Part shown: positions 42,260-49,331 of the stretch, piece after piece
Layout of the letters: every line of letters begins with the position of its first letter
Numbering within the stretch: the first letter of the stretch is position 1
NCBI GenBank assembly: GCA_017544105.1
Contig: JAFYEU010000031.1
Location: 1-51,206 of the forward strand
Direction of reading: 5' to 3'
DNA length: 51,206 nucleotides
From: Bacteroidales bacterium
Lineage (GTDB): Bacteria; Bacteroidota; Bacteroidia; Bacteroidales; WCHB1-69
Notes under the pieces: model-generated
The model's input: the letters and a program-made list of their open reading frames with translations, nothing else
Databases searched by the model: none
Told to the model about the DNA's origin: nothing
Program-made: the position numbers and the translations under genes

Positions 42260-45151
42260 TTAGTGGTTTAAGAGGCCCTCATAGATCAACTCGTGGGCTT
42301 TAAGACGTATTCTGCTCTGTGATAACTTGTTGGGATAACAATCTGGATAGACGCGGTTGGAGAGGAAGATGTAAAGCAGCCCACTGTCGGGGTCGCACCA
42401 GACCACCGTGCCCGTGAAGCCCTGGTGCCCAAAAGTCCTGGTGCCTGCTTTGGCGGGAAGGATAGAACTGCTGCCACTGGCTTTTGGAGTGTGGAACCCT
42501 AAGCCACGCTCCTGACAGCCGTGCATCTTGTACACGGAGGTGAATAGCCGGACCGTCTCCTCCGACAAATAACGATGCCCCTGATAGAGCCCTCCGTTGG
42601 AAACCATCTGATAGATAGCCCCTAATTCAGCAGCCGTGGTGAAAAGCCCCGCATTGCCCGCATTGCCGTAGAACAACGCGGAGGTCTGGTCGTGCACATA
42701 GCCCTGCACCACCTGCTTGCGGAAGGTCTTGTCCATCTCCGAAGGGGCAATGTCCTGCTTGCGGTAACCATGACTCAGCGGGTTGAAGGAGGTGCGCTTC
42801 AGCCCCATGGGATCATAGAAGTTTTCTCTCAGAAAATCTTCCATGGGTTGACCGCTGATCTGTTCCACCATCTCCTTTAACAGTAGAAAGTTGAGGTCAC
42901 TGTACTCGTATTGCTTGGCCTTGAGCTTGCTGTGCGCGATGATGCGGCGCATGGTGTCAGGATAGTCGTTGCGTAGATACAGATGGTCAGCCACTTGGAT
43001 GCTGAAGTTGGTGGAGTGATAACGGCGGAGATACTGCTCATCACCTTGTATCTTGGTGTAGAAGGGGATGAAGGCCGTAAGCCCGGAGGTGTGCGTCAAC
43101 AGTTCCGCAATGGTGATGTTGGCCTTGTCGGTGCCTTTCAGGTAAGGCAGATACTGCCCGATGGGGTCTGTTAAGGCAAACCGATGGTCATCATATAACT
43201 TCATCACCGCCAAGGTGGTGGCTGCGGTCTTGGTGACCGAAGCGATGTCGTACATGGTCTGCACTGTCACCTTGTCCTGTTTGTCGTATGTGAAATGTCC
43301 GAAGGCCTTGTGGTACAATATCTGTCCGTCTTTCATGGCCAGCACGACGCAGCCTGGATAGATCTTGTCGTTGATGCCCTTCTGGAGCATCTGGTCCAAC
43401 TGCTTCACGATGGTGTCGGGAAGCAGGGAGGTCTTCCTCTCAAATTGCCGGGAGGGCGCAGTGCCCGAGCCCGCGGGGAAGTGCGTGGTGCTGACGGGCA
43501 GGAAACCCTCGCAGGCCTGTCGCCCGAAACAAGCATCTACGGCACAACGCAAAGTGTTCGGTGTGAACTGGTAGGCAACCAGCACCGCCTTAACGGCATC
43601 CAACGACGGGAACTGGTTGAGTGCGTAGGGGTTGCCCAGGTGGATCAACACTACCTCTTTGCTCCTGGCCAGCTCCTGGATGAACGACACAGTCTTGGGG
43701 TCCACATCGTAGTTCTTGTTGGCCAGCTGGTTGGAACCGCCGTAGGCAATGACTACCTTCTGATAGGGAGCCAACGCTTGCCGGATCTCCTGCTGCTGCT
43801 GGGTGGTGGGGGCCTTCGACTTGTACAAGGAGAAGAAATGGTAATCTTTCAGTTGCTCTTGATACTCTTTGTGCAGGTTGTCGCGACCTAAGCAGAGAAA
43901 AGCAACGGTGTTGTCGTCGGTCAGTGGGAGCAATCGCTCATTCTTGACCTCGGTGATGGCAAATCGCTCGATCTCATCGTTGATGCGTTGTGCTTCCGGA
44001 GTGTTCAACTGGGCTTGCAAGTGCTGGATGTTGATGGGCCTGGGCGTACGCAACAGCCCTTTGGCTCCTTTAAATTCCAAGACACGCAGACAGCGCTCGT
44101 TGATGAGCTCCTCAGGGATGATGCCGTCATCCACAGCTTTCTTGATGGCTTGGATGATGACCCCCGTCTCGTAGTCGGGCAGCAACAAAAGGTCTACCCC
44201 CGCCAGCAAAGCCTTGATCTCAATCTCGCCATCGTATTGTTTATACTTCTGGACTCCCTTCATCTCCAGTCCGTCGGTGATGATGAGGCCGGTGTAGCCG
44301 AATTCTTTCTTTAATAGCTCGGAGATGATAGGGTAGGAGAGAGAGGATATGGAGTTAGGCGACGGATCCAAGGCGGGAATACTGAGGTGCCCCACCATGA
44401 TCATGTCGGGGTTGAGATCCATCAACTGACGGTAGGGATAGAGCTCCAACTCGTCCAACTCGATACGGCTTTTCTTGATGACCGGCAGGCCTAGATGAGA
44501 GTCTGTCTCGGTGTCGCCATGACCGGGGAAGTGCTTCAGACAGCCGATGATGCCGCCATCCTGCATGCCCCGCAGGTAGCGCGCCCCTTTCTCGGTGACC
44601 TTGTCGCGGTTCTCGCCGAAGGAGCGGCTGTTGATGACCGGATTCTTGGCGTTGTTGTTGATGTCAACTACCGGCGCGAAGTTGAGGTTGATGCCGACAG
44701 CCTGGCATTGCTTGGCAATCTCGACTCCCATCTGATATATTAAAGTATCATGTCTGGCAGAGAGCGCCCCTAAGGTCATCTGCCGCGGGAAGGCGATACA
44801 ACTGTCTAATCGCATCGCCGGGCCCCACTCGCCATCAATGGAGATGAACAAGGGCACCTTGCTCACCGCCTGGATGCGGTTGGTGAGGATGGCCTCCCGC
44901 ACCGGTCCGCCCTTGAAGAAACATACTCCCCCGACTTGATACTGCTCAATCTCCGCAATCTTGCTCAGATTGTAAGACTCCGTCTCCGTGGAGCTGATGC
45001 GGATGATCATCAGCTGCGCGATCTTCTCCTCCAAGGTCATCCGTGACAAGATGGCAATGGCACGGCTCTTATGAGGCGGCACCGTGGTGAAACTGCTGAA
45101 AATTGTCAGAATGACCAGGCACCACAAACAGGAATATAGGAACCTTCTCAT
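42260..45151 (-). CDS. GH3 glycosidase fused to a serine beta-lactamase-fold domain
   Basis: This 963-residue fusion has a hydrophobic N-terminal signal (about 1-25). The N-terminal GH3 domain carries the NagZ-type motif KHFPGHGDTETDSH (about 205-218) and the nucleophile motif IITDGLEMKG (about 293-302). A GH3 C-terminal-like domain (about 400-560) follows. The last about 370 residues are a class C beta-lactamase/DD-peptidase fold with SVTK (Ser about 638), a YSDLNF segment where YxN is expected, and a terminal HQGFTGT motif. GH3 of this type removes GlcNAc from muropeptides; the second domain may be an esterase or peptidase on the same substrate. The fusion is known in Bacteroidota. It lies outside the cytoplasm, so it may not be a recycling enzyme like E. 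coli NagZ. Confidence 0.87.
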   Translation of the reverse strand: MRRFLYSCLWCLVILTIFSSFTTVPPHKSRAIAILSRMTLEEKIAQLMIIRISSTETESYNLSKIAEIEQYQVGGVCFFKGGPVREAILTNRIQAVSKVPLFISIDGEWGPAMRLDSCIAFPRQMTLGALSARHDTLIYQMGVEIAKQCQAVGINLNFAPVVDINNNAKNPVINSRSFGENRDKVTEKGARYLRGMQDGGIIGCLKHFPGHGDTETDSHLGLPVIKKSRIELDELELYPYRQLMDLNPDMIMVGHLSIPALDPSPNSISSLSYPIISELLKKEFGYTGLIITDGLEMKGVQKYKQYDGEIEIKALLAGVDLLLLPDYETGVIIQAIKKAVDDGIIPEELINERCLRVLEFKGAKGLLRTPRPINIQHLQAQLNTPEAQRINDEIERFAITEVKNERLLPLTDDNTVAFLCLGRDNLHKEYQEQLKDYHFFSLYKSKAPTTQQQQEIRQALAPYQKVVIAYGGSNQLANKNYDVDPKTVSFIQELARSKEVVLIHLGNPYALNQFPSLDAVKAVLVAYQFTPNTLRCAVDACFGRQACEGFLPVSTTHFPAGSGTAPSRQFERKTSLLPDTIVKQLDQMLQKGINDKIYPGCVVLAMKDGQILYHKAFGHFTYDKQDKVTVQTMYDIASVTKTAATTLAVMKLYDDHRFALTDPIGQYLPYLKGTDKANITIAELLTHTSGLTAFIPFYTKIQGDEQYLRRYHSTNFSIQVADHLYLRNDYPDTMRRIIAHSKLKAKQYEYSDLNFLLLKEMVEQISGQPMEDFLRENFYDPMGLKRTSFNPLSHGYRKQDIAPSEMDKTFRKQVVQGYVHDQTSALFYGNAGNAGLFTTAAELGAIYQMVSNGGLYQGHRYLSEETVRLFTSVYKMHGCQERGLGFHTPKASGSSSILPAKAGTRTFGHQGFTGTVVWCDPDSGLLYIFLSNRVYPDCYPNKLSQSRIRLKAHELIYEGLLNH

Positions 45152-45156
45152 GACGG

Positions 45157-45390
45157 CTAAAAGAGACGGGGTACAAAATAGCCCTTCTCATCAATGGTGA
45201 TGAACTCGGCAATGCTGAACTGCTCGTAGGAGGCATCCATCTTGCCGGGACTGTCGATGACAATATCCTCTTTTTCCCAGTTGATGCCAACAACAATATC
45301 CGTAGGATAGTCCAGATGATGGGCTAGATAGTTCTTGGTGACGCTGTACAGCTTGTCGCCAATGGCGTGAAATCTTTCCTGATTTTCCAT
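45157..45390 (-). CDS. Small conserved-looking protein of unknown function
   Basis: The 77-residue protein (MENQERFHAIGDKLYSVTKN) is acidic, soluble and without cysteines, signal peptide or membrane helix. I do not recognise a family. The ATG is preceded by a promoter box at 45419-45426, and the GH3 fusion gene starts five bases after its stop, so it leads a four-gene operon (this gene, GH3 fusion, tsaB, universal-stress-like). That placement makes it more likely real than chance. Confidence 0.65.
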   Translation of the reverse strand: MENQERFHAIGDKLYSVTKNYLAHHLDYPTDIVVGINWEKEDIVIDSPGKMDASYEQFSIAEFITIDEKGYFVPRLF

Positions 45391-45418
45391 AGGTCAGAAT
45401 GGTTTGTTAGATAGGCCG

Positions 45419-45426
45419 CAAAAGTA
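45419..45426 (-). promoter_or_regulatory. -7 box of the GH3/tsaB operon
   Basis: The minus strand reads TACTTTTG, an exact TAnnTTTG match, 28 bases before the ATG at 45390. It is divergent from the DUF456 gene promoter at 45465-45472. Confidence 0.5.
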
Positions 45427-45464
45427 CACAAAATTGTTGAAACATATTTTTTGCCAAAAATATT

Positions 45465-45472
45465 TATCTTTG
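45465..45472 (+). promoter_or_regulatory. -7 box of the DUF456 gene
   Basis: TATCTTTG matches TAnnTTTG exactly. Only eight bases separate it from the ATG at 45481, so the transcript would have almost no leader. An in-frame start at 45451 would be upstream of the promoter and was rejected. Confidence 0.55.
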
Positions 45473-45480
45473 CCGCCGAT

Positions 45481-45969
45481 ATGGATATTGTCCTGATAAT
45501 TTTGGGAGCTCTTTGTCTGCTGGCCGGCTTGGTGGGCTGCATCCTGCCCATCCTCCCCGGGGTGCCGCTGGCTTATGGCGGACTGTGGCTCCTTCAGGCT
45601 ACCGACAAGGTGCAGTTCAGCTGGAGGTTTTTGATTATTTGGGGCGTCGTGACGGCTGTGGTGCAAATCCTCGATGCCATTGTCCCCGTATGGGGCACCA
45701 AGGTGCTGGGTGGTACCAAGTCCGGTGTCTGGGGCAGTACCCTGGGCCTTGTCGCCGGCCTCTTCTTCGGCCCGTGGGGCATCGTGCTCGGCCCCTTCAT
45801 AGGAGCGGTCGCGGGCGAGATGCTGGCCCATGGCGTCCATGACGGAATGACCCTGCCACAAGCCCTGAAAGCTGGTGCAGGCTCCTTCGTCGGCCTGATG
45901 ACCGGCACCGTCCTCAAGCTGGTCTGCGTCGGCCTGATGATCTACTACTTCATCGCCGCCATCGTGTGA
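45481..45969 (+). CDS. DUF456-family inner membrane protein
   Basis: The 162-residue protein has about four hydrophobic helices. It opens DIVLIILGALCLLAGLVGCILPILPGVPLAYGGLWLL, which fits the family pattern with its conserved proline-glycine pair. A second half contains LGLVAGLFFGPWGIVLGPFIGAVAGEML, and the end is hydrophobic. No function has been established for the family. I chose the ATG at 45481 because of the promoter box, even though that leaves a near-leaderless transcript. The gene stands alone, with the GH3 operon divergent to it. Confidence 0.8.
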   Translation: MDIVLIILGALCLLAGLVGCILPILPGVPLAYGGLWLLQATDKVQFSWRFLIIWGVVTAVVQILDAIVPVWGTKVLGGTKSGVWGSTLGLVAGLFFGPWGIVLGPFIGAVAGEMLAHGVHDGMTLPQALKAGAGSFVGLMTGTVLKLVCVGLMIYYFIAAIV

Positions 45970-46019
45970 TGCTCCCCTGCCAAGCCAAGCCTTATCCCGC
46001 AGTATTTGTTTCCAATCGG

Positions 46020-46049
46020 TTGACGATGTGCGAAATTTGTGTACATTTG
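46020..46049 (+). promoter_or_regulatory. Promoter of the sodium-dependent transporter gene
   Basis: TTG (46020-46022) is followed after 19 bases by TACATTTG (46042-46049), an exact -7 match with good -33 spacing. It gives a leader of about 100 bases. That leader has two copies of GTCAAAGTTCA (46123-46133 and 46136-46146). Confidence 0.55.
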
Positions 46050-46154
46050 CCCCCTCTTTTAGCTGCCAGAAACTCAAGGCAAATATGGGTTGTAATGTCT
46101 GAATAACCTCCTCTAGTCCCTAGTCAAAGTTCATCGTCAAAGTTCAAAGTCATC

Positions 46155-47507
46155 ATGTCCACAAATCCCACCCCAAGAGGCTTTACCTCCAACATTGGCG
46201 CAATCCTCGCAGCCGCCGGCGGCGCAGTCGGACTCGGTAATATCTGGCGTTTTCCCTATATGCTTGGCCAGAATGGCGGCGGCGCCTTCCTGCTCATCTA
46301 CATCATCTTTGTCGTGCTGATCGGTATCCCACTCATGATGACCGAGTTCATCATCGGACGCCGCTCCCAACGCAATGTGGTGGGAGCCTACAAGGCCCTC
46401 AGCGGAGGCCGTAAAGGATGGGTCGTGCTCGGCATCTTTGGCATCGTGGCCGCCTTCCTCATCTATGCCTTCTATAGCGTGGTGGCTGGCTGGACCCTCA
46501 ACTATATTGTCTTGTCCGGCAGCGGTCGCCTCGCAGGTCTGGAACCCGATGCCGTGGCCAACGTTTTCGCTAATTTCACCCAAGGCTCTTTATTGCCGCT
46601 GCTGTGCCAACTGCTCTTCTTGGCCCTGACCGGCATTGTCATCACGATGGGCGTCCAGAAAGGAATCGAGAATGTCGGCAAAATCCTGATGCCCATCCTC
46701 TTCCTGCTCCTGATCCTCATGTGCGTGCGATCCCTCACCCTCTCCGGCTCCCAGGAAGGCATGAAGTTCCTCTTTAAACCTGACTTTAGCAAATTGACCG
46801 GCCAAAGTGTGCTCTCCGCCCTCGGACAGTCGTTCTTCTCCCTCAGCATCGGCATGGGCGCCATGGTGACCTACGGCTCCTATATCCGCAAGGAGGACCG
46901 TCTCTTCAAGACCAGCATCTGGATCGCCCTCTGCGACCTGATAGTGGCCGTGCTCGCCGGCGTGGTCATTTTCCCTGCTGTCTTCGCCTTTGGCATGGAT
47001 CCCGCCAGCGGTCCGGAACTTGTCTATGTGGTGCTCCCTAACGTCTTCAACAATATGCCCGCCGGCACCCTCTTCTCCCTCATCTTCTTCCTCCTGCTCG
47101 GCATCGCCGCCCTCACCTCCACCATCTCCCTGCTCGAAATCATCGTGGCCTTCGCCGTCGAAGAACTCCACTGGAAACGCACCACCGCCTCCCTCGTCAG
47201 CACCCTGCTCGTCTTCGTCGTGGGCGCCTTCTGCACCCTCTCTTTCGGCCCCCTGCAGAACGCCAAGCTCTTCGGCCGTACCATCTTCGACCTCTTCGAC
47301 CTCATCACCGCCTCCTATCTGATGCCTATCGGTGCCCTCCTGATGACCATCTTCCTCGGATGGTGCTACCCGAAAGTGGAGGTCAAAGACGAACTGTCTA
47401 ATAACGGGACCCTCAAAGTCCGCGCATTTGAACTCTATTACATCATCTTGAGATATATAGCCCCTCTGGCTCTGGTCATCATCCTTATCTCCGGTATCAT
47501 CGGTTAA
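46155..47507 (+). CDS. Sodium-dependent transporter, NSS/SNF family
   Basis: The 450-residue inner membrane symporter has 11-12 hydrophobic helices. The NSS signature near the N-terminus is GAVGLGNIWRFPYMLGQNGGGAFL, corresponding to TM1 and its unwound substrate-binding region as in LeuT, and GIPLMMTEFIIGRRSQRN follows. Substrates in the family are amino acids and related amines driven by Na+. The one transported here cannot be told. The leader before the ATG carries a repeated 11-mer. The gene ends 63 bases before the S41 peptidase gene, which has its own promoter. Confidence 0.92.
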   Translation: MSTNPTPRGFTSNIGAILAAAGGAVGLGNIWRFPYMLGQNGGGAFLLIYIIFVVLIGIPLMMTEFIIGRRSQRNVVGAYKALSGGRKGWVVLGIFGIVAAFLIYAFYSVVAGWTLNYIVLSGSGRLAGLEPDAVANVFANFTQGSLLPLLCQLLFLALTGIVITMGVQKGIENVGKILMPILFLLLILMCVRSLTLSGSQEGMKFLFKPDFSKLTGQSVLSALGQSFFSLSIGMGAMVTYGSYIRKEDRLFKTSIWIALCDLIVAVLAGVVIFPAVFAFGMDPASGPELVYVVLPNVFNNMPAGTLFSLIFFLLLGIAALTSTISLLEIIVAFAVEELHWKRTTASLVSTLLVFVVGAFCTLSFGPLQNAKLFGRTIFDLFDLITASYLMPIGALLMTIFLGWCYPKVEVKDELSNNGTLKVRAFELYYIILRYIAPLALVIILISGIIG

Positions 47508-47536
47508 AATCCCATTAAACTTTCCCGGAAAAACAC

Positions 47537-47544
47537 TATCTTTG
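47537..47544 (+). promoter_or_regulatory. -7 box of the S41 peptidase gene
   Basis: TATCTTTG, an exact TAnnTTTG match in the typical TATCTTTGC context, lies 26 bases before the ATG at 47571. Confidence 0.55.
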
Positions 47545-47570
47545 CACCTCGTTTTTAAAAGAAGACCAAA

Positions 47571-49328
47571 ATGTTAAGAACAACCTGTATCTTATTGATA
47601 TCTCTATTGTTGTGCTTCTCCTCCCTGCAGGCACAAAATCCCAACAAAAACTATCAGCCCAACAAGGTGAAGATGGACCAACTCCTGAATGCCATCAACA
47701 CGATGTATGTCGACACGGTCGATTTTGACCCCCTGGTGGATAAGGCGGTGGTGTCCATGCTCAAAGAACTGGATCCGCACACTTCTTACATCGCCAAGAA
47801 GGATGTGGCCGCGATGAACGAGCCTCTGCAAGGCTCCTTTGATGGCATCGGCGTCACCTTCCAGCTGATTAAGGATACCATCAACGTGATGGAGGTCATC
47901 ATCGACGGACCTGCCGAGAAGGTCGGCCTTATCGCTGGCGACAAGATCGTGCGCGTGGATGACACCGTGGCCTGTGGCGACAAGATCACCAACGACTGGG
48001 TGCGGAAACACCTCCGCGGCAAGAAAGGTACTAAGGTGAAGGTGGGCGTCATCCGTGGACATAACCCCGAAATCCTTGACTTCACTATCACCCGTGGCGC
48101 CATCCCCATGTATAGCATCAACGTGAGCTTCATGGTTAACGAGACCACCGGCTACGTGAAACTCGAACGCTTCGCAGCCACCTCTACAGACGAACTTATC
48201 AAAGCAGTTAACAAGCTCAAAGCCGAAGGCATGAAGGATCTGATCCTCGACCTTCGCGGCAACGGCGGCGGCTACCTCAACACCGCCTTCGAGATCTGCG
48301 ACCAGTTTATAGCCGGCGTCAAGACTATCGTCTATACCGACAACTTCCGCAAGACGGGTGAGAAGTTCACCTCCGGCAAGACCGGTGTCTTCGAGGAGGG
48401 TCGTCTGGTGGTGCTGGTGGACGAGAACTCCGCCTCCGCCTCGGAGATCACCTCCGGCTGCGTCCAAGACTGGGACCGCGGACTCGTCATCGGCCGACGC
48501 ACCTTCGGCAAGGGCCTCGTCCAGAAACCCCTGAACCTGACCGACGGCTCACAAGTGCGCCTCACCATCTCCCACTACTATACCCCTACCGGCCGCTGCA
48601 TCCAGAAACCCTACGACGACGGCCTCGACTCCTATTTCAAGGACCTCCAACAGCGCGCCAACCACGGCGAGCTCTATACCGCCGACAGCATCAAATTCCC
48701 CGATTCGCTCAAATATAAAACCCCGCGCGGCCGTGTCGTCTACGGCGGTGGCGGCATCATGCCCGACATCTTCGTGCCCCTCGACACCACCCGCTATTCC
48801 ACCCTCTATAACGAGATCGTGCGCAAAGGCATCTTCGGCTCCTATACCGCCGACTACCTCGACAAAAACAGAGAATCCCTCAAGAGACAATATCCTACCT
48901 TCGAGGACTTTGAAAAGAACTTCACCATCTCCGACGCCCAATATGCCGACTTTATGGCCTTCGCCAAACGTGAAGGGGTGAAAGATAGCGCCGCGTTCAA
49001 GTTTTCCAGCTACGCCGAGGCCTTCCTCAAGACCAATAAGGAGGAACTGGATTCCCTGTTTACCTCTGCCCATTTCGACATGCAGACGCTGGATACCATG
49101 TTCCAGAACTATGTGGACAAGAACTACAACGAAGCCATGCGCCTGCGTAACGAAGACCATGTGGCTGAATATGTCAAGGACTATATGCGCTTCGAGATTG
49201 CCCGCGGACTCTATGGCTATGGCGACGCCTACCGCATCTTTCTGGAAACGGATGATACCTTCCTGAAAGCAGTCGAGGTGATCGGCAACAAGAAAATATT
49301 CAAACAATTCAAGGTGGATACCAAGTAG
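47571..49328 (+). CDS. S41-family carboxy-terminal processing peptidase
   Basis: The 585-residue serine protease has a signal peptide (about 1-22, ending LQAQ), so it is exported. A PDZ domain (about 75-170; FDGIGVTFQLI, DGPAEKVGLIAGDKIV) precedes the S41 catalytic core. The catalytic Ser lies in ENSASASEI (about 286-294) and the catalytic Lys in RRTFGKGLVQ (about 307-316). CtpA/Prc-type enzymes cut the C-terminus of periplasmic proteins. The C-terminal about 190 residues are helical and charged, outside the core. It is followed after three bases by dnaG, so dnaG may be co-transcribed from its promoter. Confidence 0.92.
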   Translation: MLRTTCILLISLLLCFSSLQAQNPNKNYQPNKVKMDQLLNAINTMYVDTVDFDPLVDKAVVSMLKELDPHTSYIAKKDVAAMNEPLQGSFDGIGVTFQLIKDTINVMEVIIDGPAEKVGLIAGDKIVRVDDTVACGDKITNDWVRKHLRGKKGTKVKVGVIRGHNPEILDFTITRGAIPMYSINVSFMVNETTGYVKLERFAATSTDELIKAVNKLKAEGMKDLILDLRGNGGGYLNTAFEICDQFIAGVKTIVYTDNFRKTGEKFTSGKTGVFEEGRLVVLVDENSASASEITSGCVQDWDRGLVIGRRTFGKGLVQKPLNLTDGSQVRLTISHYYTPTGRCIQKPYDDGLDSYFKDLQQRANHGELYTADSIKFPDSLKYKTPRGRVVYGGGGIMPDIFVPLDTTRYSTLYNEIVRKGIFGSYTADYLDKNRESLKRQYPTFEDFEKNFTISDAQYADFMAFAKREGVKDSAAFKFSSYAEAFLKTNKEELDSLFTSAHFDMQTLDTMFQNYVDKNYNEAMRLRNEDHVAEYVKDYMRFEIARGLYGYGDAYRIFLETDDTFLKAVEVIGNKKIFKQFKVDTK

Positions 49329-49331
49329 TAT

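Noticed and set aside
45451-45480. Upstream start for the DUF456 protein
   Set aside because: It lies before the promoter box, and the extra residues are not part of the membrane domain.
46123-46146. Two copies of GTCAAAGTTCA in the transporter leader
   Set aside because: Too short and low-complexity to assign as an operator or riboswitch; no pairing partner was seen.
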